From Cryptomeria japonica (Eukaryota; Streptophyta; Pinopsida; Cupressales; Cupressaceae), in NCBI RefSeq assembly GCF_030272615.1, contig NC_081411.1:184319572-184383571 (forward strand): a stretch of DNA of 64,000 nucleotides. The letters are read 5' to 3'. A program made the translations under genes and the position numbers. Positions 10,383-20,134 of this stretch are shown here, piece after piece. The notes under the pieces are model-generated. The model worked only from the letters and a program-made list of their open reading frames with translations. It made no database searches and was not told the origin of the DNA. The first letter of the stretch is position 1. Each line of letters opens with the position of its first letter.

Positions 10383-11371
10383 TTTGATTGTTTTGATTTT
10401 ATCTTTGGGGACATGTTTTTTAGATTTTTTAGGATGTTTCTGACTAGAGATTTTATCTTCAAGATGTCTTTGACTAGAAAGGCGAGGATGGGGCATCTTC
10501 ACTTGTTTGCTTCTTGTGGATTGTTCCTTAGTAATATGATAACTCATTATAGGACATGATCATCTAAGATCATCGAGGACATAACAGTCTGATGTAAACT
10601 AAGGTAATCTTTTCTTGTCTAATGTGTTTTCTTTCACGCAATTGGTATGATGATTAATTTTGGTCTTATTCATATCTAGATGAGTTTTATTCTTTTGCAA
10701 TAATAAGGTTGATGATGATATAAGCACTTTAAAAATCACAAGAATTTTTCATCACCTTTCATATCCTCTTTCTCATAATTTTTCTTCTCATTAATTTTGT
10801 CTTTTCATCACATCTTTCATCTCTCTTTCATCATCTTCTTCATTCTTCTCATTGCAAAGTGCTCAATCAAATGCTTTATCCAACTAATGCATGTCTCTAA
10901 ATCTTTAATCGCTTTATCAAATCAACTAACTTGCTTCTTGCAATCTCAATGTCCCTGGATCAACCAATCAATCAATCTTTGCCTCACCTTGTCTTGCACT
11001 AGCGTTACTCTCAATCAATCTTTGGATCACCTTGTCTTGCACTAGCGTTACTCTCAATCAATCTCAATCAACTTAATAAGGTTATCAGTCTGGCTATACT
11101 GATTATTTCCATCAATTGTTCAGTTACACCTCATCAATTGTGTATTTGCATCAAATGTACATGTCAACTTAATCACTTACACAATAGCAATCATCCAATG
11201 TTTACTCCTATAATCTATTGAGAGATCAATCTCCATCAATCTGTTCAATTAATCTCTTGAGGGGGCATAATCAATCACTCATCACCCTTACCAGGATATC
11301 TTTGGGGCATGTGTCAGTTGACCATCTTTTTTGACCCAACGCAATAGGCTACATTGTCTTAAAAAGGGGCA
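10383..11371 (+). mobile_element. 3' untranslated end of a second gypsy element (plus strand) with polypurine tract
   Basis: Begins with the 3'-UTR module also found inverted at 1750-1950. It ends in AAAAAGGGGCAAAA (about 11357-11371), a polypurine tract directly abutting the LTR start TGTAGACACC at 11372. No gag or pol is attached, so this is a fragment of an element whose body is gone or lies elsewhere. A 43-bp tandem duplication sits at 10971-11056. Confidence 0.7.
10971..11056. repeat. 43-bp tandem duplication
   Basis: The string ATCAATCTTT...CACCTTGTCTTGCACTAGCGTTACTC occurs twice in a row with a 43-base period and two or three differences. Confidence 0.7.
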
Positions 11372-11706
11372 AAATGTAGACACCTAAAATTGTGCAACTT
11401 AATTAAATAAATAGATTTTTATTTATTTAATTAATTCATTTATCATTTTCTAGCCCTATCCCTATTTAAATAAATATTTTTATTTATTTAAATTATTCCT
11501 TTCCCTAAATTAAATAAATATTTTATGTATTTAATTGGCCTCACTTCCTTTATTAATTAAATAAATCTTTATTTATTTAATTAATTCATTATCCTTTTCA
11601 CTCTATGTCACATGTCATTTATCTCTTAATTTTCCTATACCTACTCTCTTCAATTATTTTATTATTTTTCCTAACTACCCTCTTATTATTTTATCATTTT
11701 CTCTAC
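11372..11706 (+). repeat. LTR of element-1 family, 5' part (split by hAT-like element)
   Basis: Starts TGTAGACACCTAAAATTGTGC directly after a polypurine tract and follows the LTR at 9070-9829 (reverse complement) through the AT blocks and the ATGTCACATGTCATTTATCTC region. At 11699-11706 it reaches TTCTCTAC and is interrupted; the LTR resumes at 14655. Confidence 0.75.
11699..11706. repeat. Target-site duplication of hAT-like element, left copy (TTCTCTAC)
   Basis: An identical TTCTCTAC is at 14647-14654. Eight bases is the hallmark target duplication of the hAT superfamily. Confidence 0.7.
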
Positions 11707-12447
11707 TAGAGAGTTTTTTAGTGGTGAATCTTAGCCAATTGGCGAATTCCACGATTTCATTTTTCAGGAAATGGCGAATAGTCTGGGGCAGCACGGTGGT
11801 CAAATCGCCTAGAATTTTGGGGTTAATGGTCCACTGTATTCTGGCTTCACCATTGACCACATATTGTTCCATGTGGATGCCTGTAATATTCACCTGGAAT
11901 CACTTAGATGTGGGTATTAAATTACCTTCGTTATTCACCAGAAATAGTAAAACTACCCTATGCCCAGGACCTATTTCACCAATGGTAAATTAAATATTCA
12001 TTGCACACGTCGGTCCATTTCCCGTATTGTTAAATTTCACGTTAAGCATAATGAGGCCCAATTTGCCAATATCAATTAAAACATTATAAGCATTTGAGGA
12101 CCCATTTCACCCTGCTTAAATCAAGATGCATTTTGAAATGCCTACGAAATTTGCCAAAAATGCAATCATGGATTGATATAAATACAATTGACAGTTTGAA
12201 AAACTCTTTCTTACAATTTGTTCGTGTCTGATTAGTAAATTTGGGAGCTCTTGATTCGCATTCTGCAATTTGAGTTGGAATGTCAAAGTTGATTGTAGGG
12301 CGGAGGGCCCGAGTTACAATCCTGCAACACAGGCCCAGGCATTCCTGATTCCTGATTCACAGAATTGAGAAGGCATAAAGGTAATTAATCATTCCTTCAT
12401 ACTTGATAGTATTAGTTTTAATTCGTAGTGAGAGGTCAAGACTCAAG

Positions 12448-12774
12448 ATGTCAGACATGGGTGAGGCTCCTCAGGGTGGTGAAGGGATTGAGATGTCAGA
12501 AAAGGGTGAGACTGAGACTCCTCAAAGTGGTGAAGGGATTGGGATGTCAGACAAGGGTAAGACTCCTCAGGGTGGTGAAACTAAAGGGATTGGGGGGCCA
12601 TCAAAATGCCCAAAACTTAAAGATACTACCATAAAGTTTTACATTGGAATTGGCAAAGTTTCTGGTCCATCAACTTCTGCAGTTGTAGAAGCCATTCACT
12701 CTCAGAAAATGAAAAAGGTTTCTTTTCTCTTGTACCAATTAAGTCACCATTCTATTTTATATATAAATTTTTAA
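12448..12774 (+). CDS. Open frame in hAT-like element with repeated MSDxG...TPQGGE motif
   Basis: Starts at an ATG reading MSDMGEAPQGGEGIEMSEKG. The motif of about 17-20 residues (MS-x-KG-x-TPQ-x-GEGIG) occurs three times, followed by a non-repetitive stretch with CPKLKDTTIKFYIGIGKVSG. An AAAAAGGTTTCT near 12713-12724 could be a splice donor, in which case the last 15 or so hydrophobic residues would be intron read-through. No family was recognised. This could be an exon fragment of a host gene captured by the transposon, or chance. No expression evidence. Confidence 0.25.
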   Translation: MSDMGEAPQGGEGIEMSEKGETETPQSGEGIGMSDKGKTPQGGETKGIGGPSKCPKLKDTTIKFYIGIGKVSGPSTSAVVEAIHSQKMKKVSFLLYQLSHHSILYINF

Positions 12775-13149
12775 CGCTTCATTTGGTGATGCTCATTCAC
12801 CTGAAAAATCATCATTTTGGTGTTTTCAATGTGACTCTAGAAGTCATGCCTATCAAATCCATTGCATCTTGCTAAGGCTCATCTTATGTGAATGATTTTG
12901 TTCTGCTTTTATTTCTCCTTGATTGTACAAATTCTTCTTCAGAATCCCTGCCAACAAGCAACGTCTGATTTCTCAGAGAAATCTGTGATCTCCCCTCTCT
13001 AACTCAGAAGCTATCCAATCCTTTTATGCCTCTGAAATTGTTGTCCTTGCTTATCTAATCAACCTCGACTGAGGAGAAACCTTCAAACTAGTCCCTTAGG
13101 AATGAGATGGCATCCAAGCCTTAAAAATTCCTTGTACATATTAGCTTGC

Positions 13150-14000
13150 CACCATAGTTGTCGCTAGCTCTCATGTTTGTTTAATGTTAGCATTTTTAGG
13201 TCGTGAGCTAGCGACTAGATAGTTTATGGTTAAGTTTTATGGTTATCGCCAGCTCACGAGGTTAAATGTGTGAGACTTGATCAAGCCACGAGTTGGCGAT
13301 AAGTTGGTTTGGGTTTGCATCGCGAGGTCTCTAGATTTTTGGGTGTTGGCATCTTATGTTAGCGAGGTGGAGATTATTAATGAAATTTCTTTGGTCGCAA
13401 GGTCTCGAGTTGGTTTGATGTCATGCATTATAGCCACGAGATTTAGCGAGCAACTCATTTCATACAGTTGTTGCTAGCTCTCATGATTGTTTAATGTTAG
13501 CATGTTTAGGTCGTGAGGTAGCGACTAGACAATTTGTGGTTAAGTTTAATGGTTATCGCCAACTTGCGAGGTTAAATGTTTGAAGAGGTGATCAAGCCGC
13601 GAGTTGGTGACAAGTTGGTTTGGCTTTAAATTGCGAGGTCTCTATCTTTTTGGGTGTTAGCGTTTTATATTAGCGAGCTGAAGATTATTAATGAAATTGC
13701 TTTGGTCACGAGGTTTCGAGTTGGTCTGATGTCATGCTTTATAGCCATGAGAGTTAGCAAGTAACTCATTTCATATAGTTGTTGCTAGCTCTCATGTTTG
13801 TTTAATGTTAGCATTTTTAGGTTGTGAGCTAGCGAGTAGACAGTTTGTGGTTAAGTTTTATGGTTATTGCCAGCTCGCGAGGTTAAATGTTTGAAGACGT
13901 GATCAAGCCGTGAGCTTGCAAGTGAAGTGCTAGTGGTTAAGAGATAAACAGTTCTATGTTGGCGAGTACGTGAGAAGGGTTAAAGTTACCACTATCTCCA
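13150..14000. repeat. About 312-bp tandem repeats (2.7 copies) inside the hAT-like element
   Basis: The block starting GTTG(t/c)(t/c)GCTAGCTCTCATG begins at about 13155, 13466 and 13780. Each block contains GCGAG/GCGAC-bearing phrases (gagctagcgac, tcgccagctc, gcgaggt). Copies differ by several percent and the third is truncated near 13930. Related phrases continue, less regularly, to about 14200. Confidence 0.75.
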
Positions 14001-14234
14001 AGTCGCTACGGTGACGAGGACATAACATTTTGAGGTCGAGAATTGGCGAGTGGCAGTTTAGTTTCCCTCAGTTGCTAGATCTCGAGGTTATGAAGGCTTA
14101 GCATTTTCAGCTTGCGAGCTGGAGATAGAGTCATAAGGGCTTGTCGCTAGGTCATGAGATTTTCTAATGGGGAATCTTTCAAGCAGAGGGTTGACGACTG
14201 TGTTCCATGTGTTTTAATGACTTGACGGGGACTG

Positions 14235-14420
14235 TTGAGGTGCCAATATTTTTTTTTTACGTTTTGGAAAAAGGTTGAAATCGCCAATATATTTTTTTTA
14301 TGGTTTGAAAATAGCTTGAAATCGCCAATATATACTTTTTATGGTTTGAAAATAGCTTGAAATCACCAATATATTTTTTTTATGGTTTGAAAATAGCTTG
14401 AAATTGCCAATATTACAATT
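14235..14420. repeat. Minisatellite of about 55 bp, four copies
   Basis: The unit (TTTATGGTTTGAAAATAGC followed by TTGAAATCGCCAATATAT) is repeated about four times with small changes, near the right end of the hAT-like element. The core TCGCCAAT recurs outside the array at both ends of the element. Confidence 0.75.
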
Positions 14421-14646
14421 CACCCATGCAAATATTTTTTTGGTTTTAAAAACATTACAATTTGTCAGGATTTTTCACAAACTTTGAGCGATCACGAATG
14501 ATTCGCCAATGGAGATTATTATTTTTCTCCGTAAACCACAAAATTTCGCCTGTAAAATTAATATTTTCCTCGGCAATTATACACCTTTTGCTAGGTTTTT
14601 ACACCTTGTCCGAAGGGGGGGGGCGGTTTTCTTAAACTTTTCCCTG

Positions 14647-14654
14647 TTCTCTAC
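14647..14654. repeat. Target-site duplication of hAT-like element, right copy (TTCTCTAC)
   Basis: Right partner of 11699-11706. LTR sequence resumes immediately after it. Confidence 0.7.
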
Positions 14655-14955
14655 ATACCCTTTAATCCTAGCTGACCATTTATCTTTTCACCTCTTAATC
14701 GTATCCCTCCATTTTCTAAGGTCTTCTTTATATAAGAGGATTCTTTCATCTTTATAGGATCCAAATAAGCAATTTAGCAATTGACAATCTAACATTGGAG
14801 CATACTTTTTGCATTCTAGCATTTTTATTTTGCATCCATCATATTTTAAATCTTCATTCACCATAGCTTCTTGTACTCTATTGAGAATCTTGGATTAAAT
14901 CTGGATCTTAATTCCATAAGATCTCAAACATTTTCCCTCATTTACAATATGTATC
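14655..14955 (+). repeat. LTR of element-1 family, 3' part after the hAT-like insertion
   Basis: ATACCCTTTAATCCTAGCTGACC and TATCCCTCCATTTTCTAAGGTCTTCTTTATATAAG match the reverse complement of about 9395-9495 in the LTR of element 1, with a TATA-like TTTATATAAG at about 14725. Similarity fades by about 14900. The expected CACCATAAACA end is not seen, so the LTR is truncated where LINE sequence begins. Confidence 0.55.
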
Positions 14956-14969
14956 TAGTCATTGGGGAT

Positions 14970-17225
14970 CTAAGGAGGTGCACAAACATGTTGCGCCATA
15001 AAAAATTCAGTCTTAGGATGGGCTAATTTAGAACCTGAAATTGAGCAATATAGGTTCAACACCTCCAACACATTATTAATTTCCTCTTCTAAATTTTGAA
15101 TGAATAGCATACTATCATCTACAAAATGCAAGTTAAGCACTGCAACATTGTGGGGAATAGAAATCTCTTTAATCAAGTTCATTCAATTGTATTTTTCTAA
15201 TAAGTATCCAAGAAAATCAGCAACAATAACATATAAGAAAGGTGCTAATGGACATCCTTGTTTGATTGATTGTTGCATGGGGACTGAATTAAAAAGGGAT
15301 CGATTGATGACTAATTGGGCATTGACATCATTAAAGAGCATCGTAATCTATAAACAAATCTTGGGTCCAAACCCCAAACATTGAAGAATCTGAAAGATGA
15401 AGCTCCACCACATTCTATCATATGACTCGTAAAAATCCAACTTGACCAGTAATGCATCTTGTCCTATTGATAGAGCCCATTCACTAGTTTCCCATGGCAA
15501 CATTAAGTTATCGAGAATAAATTTGCCTCCAAGAAATCCTATTAGTTTAGGTCTTTCAATCTTTTTCACTATAGTTTTTATCCAAGTAGCAAGGGCTTTA
15601 GCTATAATTTTATATGAGGCATTCAAAAGAGTAATAGGCCTCCAACCAGATATAGAATCTTCATTTCTCCCTTTAGGAATTAACTTAATTAGCCCTTTAT
15701 TGATAGTAGGCTTTAAAGAACCTTGTGCTATAGCCTCCAAATAAAGAAGGTAAAAATCTTCTTTGATATGTGGCCACATGGTTTGATAAAACTCAATTGA
15801 GAGCCCATCAAAACTAGGCTTTTATTAGGGGGCATAGAAAAAATAGCTCGTTCCAAGTCTTCAATAGAAAACTCACGATCTAAGAACTGACTTTACTTCA
15901 GATCGACCTTCATAGGAATGAGATCTTTCAAGATATCCTCTAATATTAATTGTCCACCATGCTAATAAACATCTTCTCTAAAAGGTTCTTATAGGATTGA
16001 AGAAACATGGATTTGATCTCTTCTGGATTGGACCAAAGAATCCTATTTTCATCATGAATTGCACTTATAAATTGTTTCCCTCTATTGCACTTATACATTG
16101 AGCCTCTATTGCCCTCCTTGCACCAATGAAGTATGGCTCATATATGTCAAACATACGAAGCCTAGTCTCAATGGAAGCAACAAAATCTTGTAAACAACTA
16201 TCATTTGGATTAGACATAAGTAATTTCCTAGAATGTTCCAACTTCCCTTGAAAGGATTTTACCTTGTATTTTATTTGCCAAGCAAGTATTTTACCAAAGA
16301 AGCATAGAAACTCTACACATTGAGACACAACATAATGCCACCATTCTCTGTAAGACTCACCCTTCTTGGGTTTGGGGATGGAGTTCCAAATACCAATCAA
16401 GGTAGCCATACAAGAAGGATTCTTAAGGTACAAATTATTAAGCTTATAAGGTATTTGGTTTGTTTTGCAATTGTCTTGAGACCTCGATAAAGAGGAAAGG
16501 ATAGGAAAGTGATCTAATAGTGTGGGAGATTAATCAACAATAACATAAGAACCATTGGAATCTTGCACCAACTATAGGTTGGGAGAGACATTGAACCAAT
16601 TGATCTTACTATTTTTCCTATCATCTCCAAATCTACAAGTGGATTGAGTGAACCAATTATGAGTATGAGAAGAGAATTGCTTATAGACTGGATCAACAAC
16701 TCCAATGCTATTTTTACAATTTAGCCATTTGTCAAATCCTTCACAACTTAGTTTAATATGGCTATTCCACTTGCGATCTCTGGAGTGTTCCACCATACTA
16801 GAATCGCTTCCTACCACCCAATCTGCATTAGGTAAATTGTTAGCCATCTAATCCCATAAAAGGCACCTCTCTTTTGCATTTTTAGGTGCATAAATAGAGC
16901 AAAATCCAATTGGTTGTCCATTAATAGAAGTGAGGGCTCACACACAACTATGTGAAGGGTCTTCTCCTTTGTTAATGAAAAATTTATAAATCCATGAAGA
17001 CAATCCAATAACAGCCCCACCTCGACCATCTCTGTGGGATGTATGAAGAAATATGGCAGCTCTCCACACATTACAAAGAGAAAACTCAAGACAAGAATGA
17101 TTAATTTTGACTCCCTAGAGATAAACAACATTAGGCTTCCAGTTTCTAATAGTCTGCTTAATACCATATTTGCAGTGGGTTAAAGACATCCCCCTTACGC
17201 TCCGTGATAAAATTTTGCAATTCAT
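14970..17225 (-). pseudogene. LINE ORF2: endonuclease and reverse transcriptase, degenerate
   Basis: The ATG at 17225 begins MNCKILSRSVRG, resembling the conserved start of plant L1 endonucleases (normally near NVRG), and soon meets a stop where the catalytic glutamate motif should be. Endonuclease pieces continue to about 16570 in changing frames. The RT is recognisable from LIKLIPKG and SGWRPITLLNASYKIIAKALA (15348-15779) and from the catalytic box HFVDDSMLF (in 14970-15182), a variant of Y/FADD. ORF2p would nick the target and reverse-transcribe its own RNA. At least eight disruptions make it non-functional, and the product after the FVDD box is lost. Confidence 0.75.
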
Positions 17226-17248
17226 GGCTAAGAGGACTGATTTTCTTC

Positions 17249-18591
17249 CTATGGCAACATGTCAAAATAGTTGGCAAGAGCAATTGATTGGTTAGCAGAA
17301 TAAGTCTCTATAGAAATAGATGAGGAGGATCTTGATCTATGTTTCACAGAAGGAGGAGGAGATGAGGAAGTATGATAGAGAGACCTCGTAGGTGAAGAAC
17401 AATCAAGCGACCTCGTAAGGGGGCTAGTTTCTAACAATGGAAGGCTTTGAGGGGTTGAATGTCTATTATGAATTGTAGCTGGTCTAGAAGGCTCTTTTCT
17501 TTTCCTTGCAATTTGCCAACCATCAGACATTACTGTGTCTTTATATGAGGGGGTAGACAAAGTCTTAGAGAGCTTAACATTTCTATTTTGGTCATCTAAA
17601 GAGGAATTGGTAGGTTTTTGAATGATTGTAAGAACTTCAGAGGTAATTGGAGGTTGGGATGTAGTTTGCAACATTTGCGGGCTATTTGTGGTAGGAATTT
17701 GAGGTTGTACCACCAATCTAGTCCATTTGAGACGATAAAGTATAATCAAATGCCCGTCTTGTCGGTAGTAAAAGCATGCATTGATTTGTTTAAATAAACC
17801 AAGGGTTGGGAAAACTCGAACCTAGGACCAATGAGTTTAATGTATTTTAGGAAGTTGATTGTTCAAATCCATTTCCACGAAGACTCTAGGATGTACCCTC
17901 AAGCTAGAGAATTTACCGCGTTATTCATGCACCAAATAACTCTTCCCAATTTAAACACTCTCTCTTTGAGATAAGGCCTGAAGGCAAGGTTTAAAAAGAG
18001 AAGCTCAACTCACATCGGGTAGCGGGATTTAGATGGTCCGAATTTGGCTGCAAATAACCTAGGTCCCATATTGTAGCACAACCTAGACATGCTCAGCAAA
18101 TCTAAACTTGCAGGACACATAACCCTTTCCTAGCCCTCTCATGGCTTCTATCTCCCATCCCCTAATTCTCCCAGTTTAGTTTAGCCCATTTGTAAAAATC
18201 AGTTTCAGATGGTATTCCTCTAAGAAGAAACAGAATTACAGAACGGTGTTGACAATCCTCAATGCAATCAATCACTTCATCCGGTAACATAAATTCTAAG
18301 GTTTTACTTCCACCATCGTTGTTTGCTGATGGTCCATTACTTCGCGGCACATGGTGTAGAAACCGCGTTCTTCTCTCCGTGATTTGACTCTTCTATGCTT
18401 ATTCCTTGCTGATTCTCGTCCATTCTACCAGATGTAGGTGTGTCTGTAACGCTTTGACTAGGGTTTCCTCCTATCTGACGTGCTTCTTCCTTTATCCTCA
18501 TAGCAAAAGTTGAAAAGCCTGAGGCGGCTACGCCGCAGGCAATACACCCACCAGACGTTACACTCACAGGGCAGTCGCTTAGGGTACGCAC
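17249..18591 (-). pseudogene. LINE ORF1-like (DUF4283-type) region, degenerate
   Basis: Pieces in different frames: 18337-18591 (Ser/Gly-rich N-terminus), 18162-18350 (FLLRGIPSETDFYKWAKLNW, which resembles the DUF4283 nucleic-acid-binding domain of plant LINE ORF1) and 17249-17749 (Ser/Pro-rich C-terminus that runs up to ORF2). The position immediately upstream of an L1-type endonuclease supports the call. Frameshifts are visible near 18345 and in 17750-18160. Confidence 0.55.
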
Positions 18592-18659
18592 TTCCTTCTC
18601 CGTGACAGGACACGCTCTCCTCCTCCTCCGTGACGGTAAATAAAGCTATAATTCATTTT

Positions 18660-18896
18660 CTGAAACAACTTATTGCCACATTTTGGAAGTGTCGCAGTCC
18701 TGGAATATTTTCCCTCGAGCGAATCTCCTTTGTGTCATATATTTTCCACATCTTTTTGACTGCTATGCCCAGTTTCTACTTTAACGTGAGGCCACCTATT
18801 CTAATCTGTAGAGCCGTATCCATTTCACACGATAATCGTGCTGTCACATTATTTACTGATAATGTAAGCATCTTGGCTAGCATTGAAGGTAATTGA
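18660..18896 (+). pseudogene. Relic A of the ankyrin/PGG gene 5' region
   Basis: Contains AGTGTCGCAGTC, TATTTTCCACATCTTTTTGAC and a final GCATTGAAGGTAA. These align in order with the upstream and start region of the gene at 19960-20120 and of the relic at 23860-24060. No ankyrin coding sequence follows, so it is an upstream-region relic. Confidence 0.5.
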
Positions 18897-18954
18897 CAAT
18901 ATAAAAGATGTCATGTCAACTAACCGAATAGCTAAACAGAGCGATCAATCACGG

Positions 18955-19165
18955 TAGCGTTGGCACCCTTTTGCGAGGTCGTAGTCACGGGGTTAATGTT
19001 CTCGATGGACTCCCCTCTATTGCATATATTTTCCACGCCTGTTTGACGAGATGTTCATTTTTCTCTTTAATCTTTAAAGCAAGTCTATTATTATATTATG
19101 TGGACCCGTATCCATTTTCCAGCATAATACTGTATACGGATATCCCCACCCTTCACTACTGATGT
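18955..19165 (+). pseudogene. Relic B of the ankyrin/PGG gene 5' region
   Basis: A second degenerate copy of the same upstream block: GTTGGCACCCTTTTGC, TCGATGGACTCC, ATATTTTCCACGCCTGTTTGAC and AGCATAATACTGTATACGG in the same order. It ends before any coding sequence. Confidence 0.5.
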
Positions 19166-19392
19166 AGCCTCTGTGTTTAAAAAAGTTTATTTGAAAGAGG
19201 CGAATCTAAGGGTGGGTAGGTTAGAGAAAGGGAAGAGTCGTCACTATCCTACAAATTTGAGATCAAAACGAATCCAGATCACATTTGGACAGATACACAA
19301 AATTTATAGAATTATCTGAGAACGTAACAATTAATAATATAAGTCAGATTGTAAGGGATGAGTCTATTGTGGTTTCAAAACGGCAGTATGGA

Positions 19393-19460
19393 TTGACTAA
19401 CACGAGTGTTAGTCGTGTGTTTTACACTGTCGATTTTGCTATAAATGACCGTGATTGACT
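19393..19460. promoter_or_regulatory. Perfect palindrome plus two W-box cores upstream of the ankyrin/PGG gene
   Basis: GACTAACAC-GA-GTGTTAGTC (19395-19414) is a perfect 9-bp inverted repeat with a 2-base loop. TTGACT, the WRKY-binding W-box core, begins two bases before it (19393-19398), and a second GATTGACTAACA lies at 19453-19464. This is about 0.7 kb upstream of the start codon of a gene class linked to defence. Regulatory function is inference from motif and position only. Confidence 0.35.
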
Positions 19461-19637
19461 AACAGATCGCTATCACACTGTACGAAAAGTTCATTTTGAA
19501 ACTAGAATAACAGCGACCGATTATAAAGCATGAACAAACTTGAAATTCAAGACCTCGCTTGCACCCAATCCAGGTCAAATCTTACATCTGATTCAAGCTG
19601 AAGAAAAATTGTGAGTCCAGCTAAACAAAAGTTGTGT

Positions 19638-20044
19638 AAGTCCTATGTCAATGGTCACTTTAGTTGCTGGTAAATCGTCTGTCAAATGTCACTTCAAGTA
19701 GATGGTAAATAAATAAATAAATAGCATTCTAGGATAAGGCAACGAGGCTCACGTTCCCACTGAGTTGGCAGTGTCGATGGAATCTGCTCAAAGTCTTTTT
19801 ATTTCCACGCCTTTTGGACGGGTATGGGTATGCCCGCTAAACAAATAAGTCCTATGTCAATGGTCACTTTAGTTGCTGGTCAATCGTCTGTCAAATGTCA
19901 CTTCAAGTAGATGGTAAATAAATAAATAAATAGCATTCTAGGATAAGGCAACGAGGCTCACGTTCCCACTGAGTTGGCAGTGTCGATGGAATCTGCTCAA
20001 AGTCTTTTTTCTTCCACGCCTTTTGGACGGGTATGGGTATGCCC
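19638..20044. repeat. 209-bp tandem duplication in the ankyrin/PGG gene upstream region
   Basis: 19638-19846 and 19847-20044 are nearly identical direct repeats. Each runs from AAGTCCTATGTCAATGG through a TAAATAAATAAATAAATAG block and the AGTTGGCAGTGTCGATGG segment to GGTATGGGTATGCCC. Only two or three differences are visible, so the duplication is recent relative to the other ankyrin relics. The second copy ends about 90 bases before the start codon. Confidence 0.9.
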
Positions 20045-20134
20045 ATTTTCCCCATTCTTTGAACCGACGATACGTATTCCCCTTATAGACACGGCATCAT
20101 TCTAGTGTTGAAGGTAGCAACACAGAAATTTGCT

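Larger units (their letters stand above)
11707..14646. mobile_element. hAT-like non-autonomous DNA element, 2940 bp
   Basis: It interrupts an LTR whose two halves align to either side of it, and is flanked by the 8-bp duplication TTCTCTAC. The outermost bases are TAGAGAGTTTT on the left and, reading inward from the right, CAGGGAAAAGTTT. These fit the loose YARNG start of hAT termini, though the inverted match is short and imperfect. A second imperfect inverted match lies inside each end (around CCAATTGGCGAATT at about 11737 and its counterpart at about 14500-14515). No transposase frame is visible. The interior holds a possible captured exon (12448-12774), a 312-bp tandem repeat array and a short minisatellite. 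Superfamily assignment rests mainly on target-duplication length; a Mutator-like element with a 9-bp duplication is the alternative. Confidence 0.6.
14960..18630 (-). mobile_element. Decayed L1-type LINE, 3'-truncated
   Basis: Minus-strand order is an ORF1-like region (18591-17249), an endonuclease start at 17225, then reverse transcriptase to about 14970. The sequence is broken by many stops and frameshifts. The 3' part beyond the RT palm (thumb, RNase H or zinc finger, poly(A)) is absent: RT motifs run up against LTR sequence near 14955. LINEs are usually 5'-truncated on insertion, so a missing 3' end suggests later rearrangement. The 5' boundary near 18630 is approximate. Confidence 0.75.

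Noticed and set aside
11721-11993. 90-codon plus-strand frame and its antisense partner near the left end of the hAT-like element
   Set aside because: No transposase signature. The two frames overlap on opposite strands and neither resembles any family.
20105-20134. Upstream non-ATG start for the ankyrin/PGG gene
   Set aside because: Extension depends on GTG/TTG codons. The ATG at 20135 has a matching start in the pseudogene (24079).
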